Positions 36,439-45,105 of a stretch of DNA of 64,000 nucleotides are shown in pieces. This stretch comes from Acidimicrobiales bacterium (lineage in GTDB: Bacteria > Actinomycetota > Acidimicrobiia > Acidimicrobiales > Poriferisodalaceae). The first letter of the stretch is position 1; each line of letters begins with the position of its first letter. The position numbers and the translations under genes were made by a program. The notes under the pieces were generated by a model. The model ran no database searches and had not been told where the DNA came from. It saw only the letters and a list, made by a program, of their open reading frames with translations. The stretch is taken from contig JAWKIQ010000002.1 in the NCBI GenBank assembly GCA_041394185.1, positions 124,001 to 188,000 on the forward strand, written 5' to 3'.

Positions 36439-39400
36439 TCACCCGGCAAGGGCGGTCACACCACCGGTTCCCGTTCCGCCAAATCCACCGACGAACGGGG
36501 CATCGCCGAAGGTGAACACGCCACCGTCCTCTGCCACGATCCAGTAACCGTTACCCGACGGCGTCGCTACGATTCCCACGATCGGCGCCGCCAGATCTAC
36601 CGGGCCGAGAACTCCGGGGACCGAGCCCAGGAACGGCGCGTCACCGAATGCGAACACGCCGCCATCGGCGGCGACCAGCCAGTATCCCTTGCCCGAAGCG
36701 GTAGCGGCCATGCCGACGATGTCGGCGGCCAGGTCTTCGTAGCGGACGTACTCGGGCAGCGAACCGTGGAAACCGGCGCCTGGCCCGTATGCGAACACAC
36801 CACCATCGGCAGCGACGAACCAGTAGCCGTTGCCACCCGGCGCGACGTCCATCGCCTTGACCGGAAGGTCGAGCACGATGTTGCCGGTCGAACCGTAGAA
36901 CGGTGATTTGAAGGCGAAGATGCCGCCGTCGCGCCCGAGCAGGTAGTAGCCCTCGCCATCGGGAAGACTCGAGATACCAACGATTGGGTGGGCAGGCTCG
37001 ATACCCAGGTCGACGAGGTCGCCGTGATCGTCGGCCCAACCGAACGGGGTGACGCGACCGTTGGCTTCAACCGTCCAGTAACCCTGCTTGTCGAGACGGC
37101 CGGCCAATCCTGTGACCGGAGCCGAGGGGTTCACATTGTCGCCGAAGTCGGTGACGCCAAAGGCTGTGACGTTGCCATCCTCATCGACGATCCAGTAGCC
37201 GCGCTGCAGCGGCCTGGTGCCTGACTCGTTGGCACAGTCATAGTGCAGGACCTCGACCTCGGCGACATCGAAGTCGCCTACACCAGGAATCGACACGATG
37301 ACACTGTCGACGGTGCGACCGGTCTTGGGGTGCACCAACAGCGAATCGGACACGAAACACTCGGCCTCGCTGGTGAGAATCAAGGTGTCGGCGCCGGATC
37401 CGCCGAGAACGATGAGGGCTGGCGACAGCACCTTGGGCCTGAAGCCGGCGATGACATCGATGGACATCACGTCGTCGCCCGCTTCGCCGTAAACGTTGAG
37501 CCTTTCAGAGCCACGGAAGCCCACGGTCTCGCCTGGGGTGCGCACCGACGTCGGGCGGATCTCGATCTCGTCGTCGGCTTGTGTGCCGTAAACGTTCAAG
37601 ACGTCGTCACCGATCTCGCCCGAATCATTGATCTCGAGTGGGCCGCTCAACTGACCGAAGTACACGTTGATCGTGTCGCCGGATTCGGCAGGGTCGATGA
37701 TCAGACCCTCGGGAGCCGAGAAATCGACGCGGAGAATGTCAGATCCGGGGGTGAGCCTGCGGAGGAAGCGGTCGGTCTCGATGATCTCGAAGCTCGAGTG
37801 GTTGACCGGCTGGCGACCGGTGGCGCTGATGACAGAGCCGCTGTTGGTGACGCCCTCGAGGCCCGTCGTGTCGTACTTGAGGCGGTCGGCCGAACCAGCT
37901 CCGCCATTCAGCTCCATGGCAGCACGTTCGCTGGCCTGCACGGTGACCGTGTCATTGCCACCCAGGCCGCTGAAGACGATGGTCTCGACCGACTCGTGTT
38001 CGTCGGCGTCGTCGGTGCCTTCGGGCGGCGAAGCCTGATCGTTCGCCGTGTCGATCGAGATCGATCCATCCGTGATGAAGACCGTGTCGGCGCCGGTTGC
38101 TGCCGGGTCAGAGCCAGGGGCGGTGCCTTCGTAGATGACGGTGTCGTTTCCGTCGCCGCCCACGGTGTCGTCGTTCTCGCCGGGCCCCGGCGTGATCTCG
38201 TCGTCGCCGTCGCCACCGAGCAGGAGGTCCTTGCCCTCTCCGCCAACCAGGATGTCGTTGCCGCCACCGGCGAGGATGAAGTCATCGCCGCCCCGCCCGT
38301 CGATGATGTCGTCGCCCTCGGATCCGCACAGAACATCGCTATCGGGCGTGCCCCGCAGCTCGACTCCGGGGGTCGCAACGGCATCGCAGCCGCGAGGAAT
38401 GCCGACGAACACGACGACCGTGGCACTCGCCGTGACATCGCTCGTGTCGGCAAGCGTGTAGACGAAGGTGTCTTCACCGATGAACCCGTCGACCGGCGTG
38501 AACAAGCATCCGGTACCGCTGGTGCAGTCGACCTCGTTGCCTGCGGGCGTCGTGAGGGTGGCCGTGACCACTCTGAGAGTGTCGCCGTCTTGGTCGATGT
38601 CGTTGTCGAGGACGGGAAGAACTGTGGGATCGACGCGTGACAACAGTGGGAAGAGGTCGTCGACGCCCTGTGGCGCAGAGTTCTCGTCGGTGATGTTGAT
38701 ACGAACCGTTCCCGACGCGCTGGACACGCCGTCGGTTATCTCGTATCCGAAGAACACCGCACCCGCGTAGTTGGTGGGCGGGGTGTAGGTGAACGTTCCA
38801 TTGGCGAGATCGATGTTGGAGAGCACACCACCCGGAGTCGGTGTACCGAACGCAACGACGTCGAGGTCGACACCAGGGGCGGTGGGACCGGTGTCGTTGT
38901 CGAGCACGCTGAACGGAGAGTCGAACACCGTGTCTTCACGCGAGGTGTAGACGTCGGTGAAGGCTCGCAACACGAGGTCGTTGTCGACGATCTTGATGAT
39001 CAAGGTGTCGCCGGGCAGCTGGACGTTGAAGGTTTCCTCGTCGGGTTCGAGGAAGTCGAGGTCGTCGATGATCGGGATATTGATGGTCTTGCTGGTCTCG
39101 CCCTGGTTGAAGGTGACAGTTCCGGACGTACTCGTGTAGTCGCTGCCCGCGGTGGCGGTCACATCGGTGGTCGAGTAGGGCGCGGAAATCGTTCCGTCCG
39201 AACCGCCGACACGGTTGAACGTCACCGACACCGAACCGGCTCCCTCGTTGACGGTCTTTTCGACCGCCGTCGCGAACTCGACGGTGCCCGCCTGGTCGTC
39301 GTCGTTGATCGTCAGCGTGTGCGTTCCGCTGCCCGAGGCCCCGCCCGTGGTCGACGTGATCGACAGCTGAACCGTTTCGGGAGACTCGACGATGTTGTCA

Positions 39401-40086
39401 CCCCTGACGGTCACACCGACGTTCTGGGCCGCGGACTGGCCGTCGGCCCACGACAACACGGTGTTGACGTTGGCGTAGTCGGCGCCGGTAGCGGTGCCAC
39501 CAGTGGATTGAACGCGCGCGGTGACCGCACCCTCTGACCCACCCGTACGGGTCACAGCCACCTGGGCAACCACGTCGGTATCGGCCTCGTTCACCGACCC
39601 GTTGGCGGCCGCAAACACGATGGCGCCGGCATCGCCGTCGTCGGTGATGCCCAGCTGATTCGTGGCCTGGCCGAGGGTGTAGGCGTCGCCCGGGCTGGTG
39701 ATGTTCTGTGGGTTCTGGAGCTGGATGGTGAAGGTCTCGGTGCCGCCCTCGCCGATCAGGTCGTCGTTGATCGACACCGCCATAGAGGCAGTCGCGGCAC
39801 CGGCGGGGAATGTGATGGTGCCGCTGGCCGTGCCGGTGGCGATGGTGAAGTCGGACGAGTTGGCGCCGCTGACCACGTAGTCGACGGTGACCTCGTCGGT
39901 CGTGTCGGTGCGGCTGAGCCCGATCGAGATCGAACCGACGTCTTCGGCGACGTTGGTAGAAGGCGAATCGAACGAGATAGACCCGGTGGCGGCCGCGGCG
40001 GGAGAAACCGGGGCGATCGCGCCTGCGAGCACCAACAACGCGACGAACGATCTGCGTACCCCAATTCGATACTTCCGCACCGTCAT
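36439..40086 (-). CDS. Large secreted protein: Calx-beta, Ig/cadherin-like, RTX and propeller-like repeats
   Basis: The 1215-residue protein starts at ATG 40086 (GGTGGAGAGGAG upstream) with a signal peptide (FVALLVLAGAIAPVSPAAAA). Residues about 34-395 are three Calx-beta modules, with ESPETVQLSI and EPDEETFNVQL typical; about 395-590 are two cadherin/Ig-like modules (FTYTPPTNYAG, VDGFIGEDTFVYTLAD); about 600-700 are RTX calcium repeats (GSEGDDIIDGRGGDDFILA, GGGNDILVGGEGKDLLLGG). A further beta-rich region is followed by five to six repeats such as GYWLVAADGGVFAFGDA to the end, the same unit as in the CAP-domain protein. An adhesive, calcium-stabilised surface protein is likely. Confidence 0.88.
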   Translation of the reverse strand: MTVRKYRIGVRRSFVALLVLAGAIAPVSPAAAATGSISFDSPSTNVAEDVGSISIGLSRTDTTDEVTVDYVVSGANSSDFTIATGTASGTITFPAGAATASMAVSINDDLIGEGGTETFTIQLQNPQNITSPGDAYTLGQATNQLGITDDGDAGAIVFAAANGSVNEADTDVVAQVAVTRTGGSEGAVTARVQSTGGTATGADYANVNTVLSWADGQSAAQNVGVTVRGDNIVESPETVQLSITSTTGGASGSGTHTLTINDDDQAGTVEFATAVEKTVNEGAGSVSVTFNRVGGSDGTISAPYSTTDVTATAGSDYTSTSGTVTFNQGETSKTINIPIIDDLDFLEPDEETFNVQLPGDTLIIKIVDNDLVLRAFTDVYTSREDTVFDSPFSVLDNDTGPTAPGVDLDVVAFGTPTPGGVLSNIDLANGTFTYTPPTNYAGAVFFGYEITDGVSSASGTVRINITDENSAPQGVDDLFPLLSRVDPTVLPVLDNDIDQDGDTLRVVTATLTTPAGNEVDCTSGTGCLFTPVDGFIGEDTFVYTLADTSDVTASATVVVFVGIPRGCDAVATPGVELRGTPDSDVLCGSEGDDIIDGRGGDDFILAGGGNDILVGGEGKDLLLGGDGDDEITPGPGENDDTVGGDGNDTVIYEGTAPGSDPAATGADTVFITDGSISIDTANDQASPPEGTDDADEHESVETIVFSGLGGNDTVTVQASERAAMELNGGAGSADRLKYDTTGLEGVTNSGSVISATGRQPVNHSSFEIIETDRFLRRLTPGSDILRVDFSAPEGLIIDPAESGDTINVYFGQLSGPLEINDSGEIGDDVLNVYGTQADDEIEIRPTSVRTPGETVGFRGSERLNVYGEAGDDVMSIDVIAGFRPKVLSPALIVLGGSGADTLILTSEAECFVSDSLLVHPKTGRTVDSVIVSIPGVGDFDVAEVEVLHYDCANESGTRPLQRGYWIVDEDGNVTAFGVTDFGDNVNPSAPVTGLAGRLDKQGYWTVEANGRVTPFGWADDHGDLVDLGIEPAHPIVGISSLPDGEGYYLLGRDGGIFAFKSPFYGSTGNIVLDLPVKAMDVAPGGNGYWFVAADGGVFAYGPGAGFHGSLPEYVRYEDLAADIVGMAATASGKGYWLVAADGGVFAFGDAPFLGSVPGVLGPVDLAAPIVGIVATPSGNGYWIVAEDGGVFTFGDAPFVGGFGGTGTGGVTALAG

Positions 40087-40139
40087 CTCCTCTCCACCTG
40101 CTCCCGGATGCCCGATCATCACCTGGATCGAGCGAGTGA

Positions 40140-40183
40140 CGACCACTCTATGTCGTGTGCGTACGTCTGTCGACCACTCTGTG
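40140..40183. promoter_or_regulatory. Direct repeat CGACCACTCTNTG, two copies
   Basis: CGACCACTCTATG (40140-40152) and CGACCACTCTGTG (40171-40183) match at 12 of 13 positions with a 31-base period, about three helical turns. They lie 54-97 bases upstream of the start of the large surface-protein gene, as expected for a regulator binding side by side on DNA. Confidence 0.4.
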
Positions 40184-40295
40184 CGTTCGACGGCCCTTTA
40201 GATCCTGCACGCTAGTCGGCGCCAGAGCGGGATCGCCATCGCCCACTGAACAACTGGCAGCGTGGTGACCGATTACACAGCGCAACCGCTGGGCG

Positions 40296-42005
40296 TCAGG
40301 CGGAGACCGAGCGCGCAGCCGAGCCGGCGTGATAACTCGAGCGTGTCAGCGGGCTGGCCTCGACGTGGCCAATGCCCAGCTTCGCCCCGAGCTCGCGATA
40401 GAGCTGGAACTCGGCGGGCTCGACCCAGCGGTGCACCGGAAGGTGGTTGGTCGTAGGCCTCAGGTATTGGCCGATGGTGACGATGTCGCATCCGATGGCG
40501 GCCAGATCGGCCAGGGCCGATTCGACCTCCTGGGTGCTCTCGCCCATGCCGACGATGAGACCCGACTTTGTGACCAGCCCGGCGCTCTTGGCACGGGCCA
40601 AAACCCCCAGGCTTCTGGCATAGCCGGCCGATGGCCGTACCGCCCTCTGCAGCCGGGCGACGGTCTCGAGGTTGTGGTTCATCACGTCGGGACGGGCCTC
40701 GAAGATCACGTCCAGAGCCTCGGCGTCACCCCTGCAATCGCTGATGAGCACTTCCACGGCAGCGCTGGGAACCTTCTGGCGGATCGCCTCTATGGAGCGG
40801 GCAAAACCAGACGCACCGCCGTCGGCCAGGTCGTCGCGGGCCACGGCGGTTATCACCACGTGGCCCAGCCCCATCGCAGCCACGGCCTCAGCGACCCGAC
40901 GGGGCTCGTCCTCGTCGAGGGGTTCCGGGCGCCTGGTGTCGACATGGCAGAACCCACAAGCGCGGGTGCAGCGCTCTCCGTTGATGAGGAACGTCGCCGT
41001 GCCCTCACCCCAGCATTCGAAGATGTTGGGACACGAGGCTTCTTCACACACCGTGCTGAGCTCGAACGACCGCATCGTGCGCTTGAGGTCTCGGTACTGT
41101 GCGCCCATGTTTGCCCTGGCCTTCAGCCAGTCGGGCTTGCGGGTGTCGATGGCCAGACCGCCCTCGACGCCGGCTTGGGCCAAACGTTTCGACATGCGAC
41201 CGCCTGGACCGCGCTTGCCGATCGTCAGCCCCTCGACCTGTGTCGCAGAGCCAGCGGGTTGCATGTGCCGGTCGGGCGAGACCAACTGGCCTGCCCCGAG
41301 ACCTCTGGTGAACGGAGCTATGTCCGATGTGGCCACCCGCTCGGTGACCGCAGCCCGGTCGACACCGTCGACACCCCATATCCGTTGCGATATGTCGAAC
41401 ACCACCTCGACCACGTCAGCCATGTCGACATGGCAGCCCTCGGCGGCCAACGATGTGACGCCGAATTCTTCGATGCCGCACGGAACGATGTGGTCGAACA
41501 TCGACAGATCGGGGTCGACGTTCAGGGCGAAGCCGTGCATTGACCGGCCCCTCGACAATCTCACGCCGATGGCAGCGATCTTGCGAGGCTGGTGGCCCTG
41601 GGGCTCGACCCACACTCCGGGATAACGCTCGACTCGCCCGACATCGGCTAGTCCCAGTTCGTTGAGTGTGTCGATGATCAACTGCTCGACGCTACGGACA
41701 TAGACGACGGTGTCTGCCATCCCGCCGCCACGCCTACCGGGCACCGTCAGTATCGGATAGCCAACCAGTTGTCCCGGACCGTGATAGGTGACGTCGCCTC
41801 CGCGGCTGGCGCGGTGCATCTCGGCACCGACCGCGGCAGGGTCGACCAAGACATGCGCCGGGTCGCCAGAGGCACCGAGCGTGTAGACGGGAGGGTGTTC
41901 GAGCAGCAGCAGGTGGTCGGCCGTGCCGCGATAGAGCGCGTCCTGGAGGTCGAGGGCTTCGAGGTAGCCAACCCGGCCCAACCAACGCTGCCTGAGAACG
42001 CCCAT
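40296..42005 (-). CDS. LipB-LipA fusion: octanoyltransferase + lipoyl synthase
   Basis: This 569-residue frame joins both steps of lipoate assembly. Residues 1-215 are LipB (EC 2.3.1.181): RGGDVTYHGPGQLVGYP, catalytic Lys142 in RKIAAIGV and Cys176 in VPCGIEEFGVTS. Residues about 280-569 are LipA (EC 2.8.1.8): auxiliary cluster Cys320, Cys325 and Cys331 in CEEASCPNIFECW, radical-SAM Cys346, Cys350 and Cys353 in CTRACGFC, and the closing RSSYHA. A linker of about 60 residues joins them, with no start or stop between. The fusion would pass octanoyl-E2 directly to sulfur insertion. The E2 substrate gene lies one base upstream. Confidence 0.92.
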   Translation of the reverse strand: MGVLRQRWLGRVGYLEALDLQDALYRGTADHLLLLEHPPVYTLGASGDPAHVLVDPAAVGAEMHRASRGGDVTYHGPGQLVGYPILTVPGRRGGGMADTVVYVRSVEQLIIDTLNELGLADVGRVERYPGVWVEPQGHQPRKIAAIGVRLSRGRSMHGFALNVDPDLSMFDHIVPCGIEEFGVTSLAAEGCHVDMADVVEVVFDISQRIWGVDGVDRAAVTERVATSDIAPFTRGLGAGQLVSPDRHMQPAGSATQVEGLTIGKRGPGGRMSKRLAQAGVEGGLAIDTRKPDWLKARANMGAQYRDLKRTMRSFELSTVCEEASCPNIFECWGEGTATFLINGERCTRACGFCHVDTRRPEPLDEDEPRRVAEAVAAMGLGHVVITAVARDDLADGGASGFARSIEAIRQKVPSAAVEVLISDCRGDAEALDVIFEARPDVMNHNLETVARLQRAVRPSAGYARSLGVLARAKSAGLVTKSGLIVGMGESTQEVESALADLAAIGCDIVTIGQYLRPTTNHLPVHRWVEPAEFQLYRELGAKLGIGHVEASPLTRSSYHAGSAARSVSA

Positions 42006-43439
42006 CTACAGCTCGGTCGCCCAGTCACGGGTTTCGAGTGTTTGCTTGACCTGCCGCAAGAACCCGGCGGCGTAGCTGCCGTCGAAGGCGCGGTGGTCCC
42101 ACGACATGGCGAGGTGGCCCACGGAGTGGATGGCTATCGACTCGGACCCGAACCGGTCGCTGACGACCACGGGGCGGCGGGCGATGCCGTCGGTGGACAG
42201 CACTGCGACCTGTGGCTGGTTGATGATGGCCGCTGTGGTGTAAGTGCCGAACGAGCCGTTGTTCGAAAGAGTGAAGGTGCCGCCGGTGATGTCGTCGACG
42301 CCGAGCGCCTTGGAGCGGGCGCGATCGGCGAGGTCGTTGATCGAGCGGGCGATCGCCTTGAGGCGCATGCCATCGGCGTTGCGGATCACCGGAACGATCA
42401 AGCCCTCCCCTTCGAGGTCGACGGCGATGCCGATGTTGACGTCGCGGTGAACCCGAAGGCCCTCTCCCTCGACCGACGCGTTCATATACGGCCAGTCGCC
42501 CAGAGCATCGACAACCGCACGAACGATGAACGGCAGGAAGGTGAGGCTGAAGCCCTCGGCCTCCTTGAAGGCAGCCTTGTGGACCGACCGGACCTGGCTG
42601 ACGCCCTCGTAGTCGACCTCCATCACCGTCAGGGCGTGGGGGGCGATGGCCTTCGAATGAACCATGTGTTCGCCGGTGCGGCGCCTGATGTTGTTGAACG
42701 CCACGAACTCGCTGCGCGTTCCGACGGCCGTCGACTGCGCAGGAGCAGGCGCAGGTGCAGGCTGCGGCTGGGGCGCAGGTGCCGGTGCAGGCTGCGGCTG
42801 GGCCGCGGGCTGGGGTGCTGGGGCGGGCTGGGGTGCCGGGGCGGGCTGGGGTGCCGGGGCGGGCTGGGCCTCGCGGGCCGACGATGCGCCGGCGTCTATG
42901 GCGTCGAGCACGTCCTTGCGCGTAATTCGCCCGCCAACGCCGGTGCCCTGGATGGCCGCCGCATCGAGGTTGTTCTCACGGATGAGCCTGCGGACCACGG
43001 GCGAGAGGAGCCGATTGTCGTCGTCATCGGACGCAGCCGACGGCTGGGCGGCGGGGGCAGGAGCTGCCGGTGCCGCCGGCTGGGGCTGGGGGGCCGGCTC
43101 GGGCGCCGGTTGCGAAGCGGGCTCTGGATCTGGCTGCTGAGCGGGCTCGGGTTCGGGCTCGGGCTCGACCGAGGCCGACTCGGGTGCGGCCGCAGGTTGC
43201 GCTGCGCCATCGCCGATGACGGCAAGCACGGCGCCGACCTCGACGGTCTCGCCCTCGGGACCGAGAATCTCGGTCAGGACACCGGCCGCAGGCGAGGGAA
43301 CCTCGGAGTCCACCTTGTCTGTCGACACCTCGAACAAGACCTCATCGACGGCGACCGAATCACCGATCTGCTTGAACCAACGGGTGATTGTTCCTTCGGT
43401 GACGGTTTCACCAAGCTGGGGCATCTCGACGTTTGCCAT
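42006..43439 (-). CDS. 2-oxoacid dehydrogenase E2, dihydrolipoamide acyltransferase
   Basis: The 477-residue protein has one lipoyl domain (1-80, lipoyl Lys42 in STDKVDSEVPSP), a Pro/Ala/Gln/Glu-rich linker, a subunit-binding domain (about 138-178, LLSPVVRRLIRENNLDAAAI), a second linker of Ala-Pro-Gln repeats, and a catalytic domain (about 250-477) ending with the HxxxD motif DHRAFDGSYAAGFL. It carries acyl groups between E1 and E3. The sequence alone does not tell succinyl from acetyl or branched-chain specificity; the nearby AceE and E3 make pyruvate dehydrogenase plausible. It is followed directly by lipB-lipA. Confidence 0.9.
   Translation of the reverse strand: MANVEMPQLGETVTEGTITRWFKQIGDSVAVDEVLFEVSTDKVDSEVPSPAAGVLTEILGPEGETVEVGAVLAVIGDGAAQPAAAPESASVEPEPEPEPAQQPDPEPASQPAPEPAPQPQPAAPAAPAPAAQPSAASDDDDNRLLSPVVRRLIRENNLDAAAIQGTGVGGRITRKDVLDAIDAGASSAREAQPAPAPQPAPAPQPAPAPQPAAQPQPAPAPAPQPQPAPAPAPAQSTAVGTRSEFVAFNNIRRRTGEHMVHSKAIAPHALTVMEVDYEGVSQVRSVHKAAFKEAEGFSLTFLPFIVRAVVDALGDWPYMNASVEGEGLRVHRDVNIGIAVDLEGEGLIVPVIRNADGMRLKAIARSINDLADRARSKALGVDDITGGTFTLSNNGSFGTYTTAAIINQPQVAVLSTDGIARRPVVVSDRFGSESIAIHSVGHLAMSWDHRAFDGSYAAGFLRQVKQTLETRDWATEL
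42803..42868 (-). repeat. 18-bp tandem repeat in the E2 linker
   Basis: About three copies of an 18-base unit (GGGGCGGGCTGGGGTGCC on the plus strand) encode the PAPAPQ repeats of the second flexible linker of E2. The copies are almost identical, so linker length may vary between strains. Confidence 0.8.
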
Positions 43440-43506
43440 GGTGCTGATTCCTGAGCTTCCTGCGCGTGGGTGGTCTGAATTTTTTGCTAGTTGCTACGAG
43501 ATCGTG

Positions 43507-44913
43507 TCAGCCATGGAGGCTGCGGCCGGTCATTGCCAGAACGCTCTCGCCGAACAGTTCGGACATGGTCGGGTGGGGCTGGATGAATTGGGCGACCTCG
43601 TCGACAGTGGCTTCCCAGTTGACCGCCAGGTAGCCCTGACCGAGTTGCTCGGTGACCCACGGCCCCATCATGTGGACACCCAGAATGCGGCCACCGGTGC
43701 CGTCGGATGACTTCTCGGCGATGATCTTGACCATGCCATCGGTCTCGTTGACGATCATGGCTCGACCATTACCCGTGAACCGGTGTTTGGAAACCAGCAC
43801 GTCGTATCCCGCCGACCGGGCCTGTTCTTCGGTCATACCTGCGAACGCGACCTCGGGGTGGCAATAGATCGCCCAGGGAACCTTGCCGTAGTCGATGGGC
43901 ATCGGGTCTTCACCGAGGATGTCCTGGACCACCATGATGGCCTCCGCGAACCCCACGTGAGCCAATGCCGGCGTAGCGATGAGATCCCCCAGCGCGTAGA
44001 CGCCCGGCTCGCCGGTGCGGCACAACTCGTCGACCTTTATGAACCCGCGCTCGTCGACCTCGACCGCTGTGTCGGCAAGACCCAACAGGTCGGCGTAGGG
44101 ACGTCGGCCGATCGACACCACCACAGCCTCGACCTCGAGGTCGTCGGCGCCATCGATGTGAACAACGGTGCCGGTGTCTGTCGGTGTGTGCCCGGTGACC
44201 TTGACACCCGTCTTGACCTCGATGCCGCGCTTGGCGAACGAGCGGCTCAGCAGCTTGGAGATGTCGGTATCGACGCCTGGCACGATCTGATCGAGCCCCT
44301 CGAGGATGGTGACGTCGGCGCCGAGGTCGGCCATCATCGACGCGAACTCACATCCGATCGCCCCACCGCCGATGACAACAGCCGTCGCCGGAATCTTTGG
44401 CATGGAGAGGACCTCGTCCGAAGTCATCACGCGGGTTCCGTCGACTTCGAACCCTGGCAGGGTTCTGGGCACCGACCCGGCGCACAGCAACACCCGCTCG
44501 CCCGTGATGGTGGTGGTGGAACCGTCGGAACCCTCAACCAAGACCGTTCGCCCCGCCCCCAGCTTGCCCGTGCCCTCGAACACCACAGCCTTGCGACGCT
44601 TGAGCAGACCCTCGACCCCAGCGGTGAGCTGGTCGATGATGGCCTGCTTGCGGGTCTGGGTGACCGAGAAGTCGAGCCCGTTCTCAGACGCCAGCACGCC
44701 GAACTCGTGGGCCTCGCGCACGGTGCGAGCGACCGCGGCCGTCTCGAGCAGTTCCTTGGCCGGGATACAGCCGCGGTGCAAGCAGGTTCCGCCGACCTTG
44801 TCTCGCTCGACCAGGGCCACCGACAGCCCGGCCGACCCTGCGTAGAGAGCGGCCGCGTAACCAGCGGGACCGCCGCCGATGACGACTATGTCGAAGTTTT
44901 GTTCTGTTGCCAT
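43507..44913 (-). CDS. lpdA: Dihydrolipoamide dehydrogenase (E3)
   Basis: The 468-residue flavoprotein has the complete set for E3: FAD site IVVIGGGPAGYAAALYAG, redox disulfide GGTCLHRGCIPAK, NAD site AVVIGGGAIGCEFASM, GVYALGDLIATPALAH and the catalytic His-Glu near the end (IQPHPTMSE). The start ATG 44913 has GAGGTGG upstream; GTG 44925 is an alternative. It reoxidises the lipoyl group of E2 and passes electrons to NAD. It is 67 bases upstream of the E2 gene on the same strand. Confidence 0.95.
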   Translation of the reverse strand: MATEQNFDIVVIGGGPAGYAAALYAGSAGLSVALVERDKVGGTCLHRGCIPAKELLETAAVARTVREAHEFGVLASENGLDFSVTQTRKQAIIDQLTAGVEGLLKRRKAVVFEGTGKLGAGRTVLVEGSDGSTTTITGERVLLCAGSVPRTLPGFEVDGTRVMTSDEVLSMPKIPATAVVIGGGAIGCEFASMMADLGADVTILEGLDQIVPGVDTDISKLLSRSFAKRGIEVKTGVKVTGHTPTDTGTVVHIDGADDLEVEAVVVSIGRRPYADLLGLADTAVEVDERGFIKVDELCRTGEPGVYALGDLIATPALAHVGFAEAIMVVQDILGEDPMPIDYGKVPWAIYCHPEVAFAGMTEEQARSAGYDVLVSKHRFTGNGRAMIVNETDGMVKIIAEKSSDGTGGRILGVHMMGPWVTEQLGQGYLAVNWEATVDEVAQFIQPHPTMSELFGESVLAMTGRSLHG

Positions 44914-44973
44914 GGAATGGGCCACCTCGATCGCGGGTTCACGGTTGCATCGGACAGACGGTCGAATCCGAGG

Positions 44974-45063
44974 TTAGAGGGCGATGACCACCTGGATGGC
45001 GAACGCCACGAGAATGACCAGTCCGGTGATGAGCGACGTGATGATGAGAGCTCGGGTACTCAC
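44974..45063 (-). CDS. Possible 29-residue membrane peptide
   Basis: GTG 45063 opens a frame of 29 residues (MSTRALIITSLITGLVILVAF and on) that is almost all one hydrophobic helix and ends at TAA 44974. It fills the gap between E3 and the divergent thioredoxin-like gene. The ribosome site is weak and such short frames occur by chance, but the coherent membrane helix makes it worth keeping. Confidence 0.35.
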   Translation of the reverse strand: MSTRALIITSLITGLVILVAFAIQVVIAL

Positions 45064-45105
45064 TCTTGCAACGGTAACGGCACACGTGCCCGAAAGGAGA
45101 TGAAG

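Noticed and set aside
40296..42005. LipB-LipA as an artefact of a lost stop codon
   Set aside because: Both halves are full length with intact motifs and are joined by an open linker in the same frame; nothing indicates a recent stop loss, although reads should confirm this.
42803..42868. G-rich 18-bp repeats as a regulatory or CRISPR-like array
   Set aside because: They encode the Ala-Pro linker of E2 in frame.
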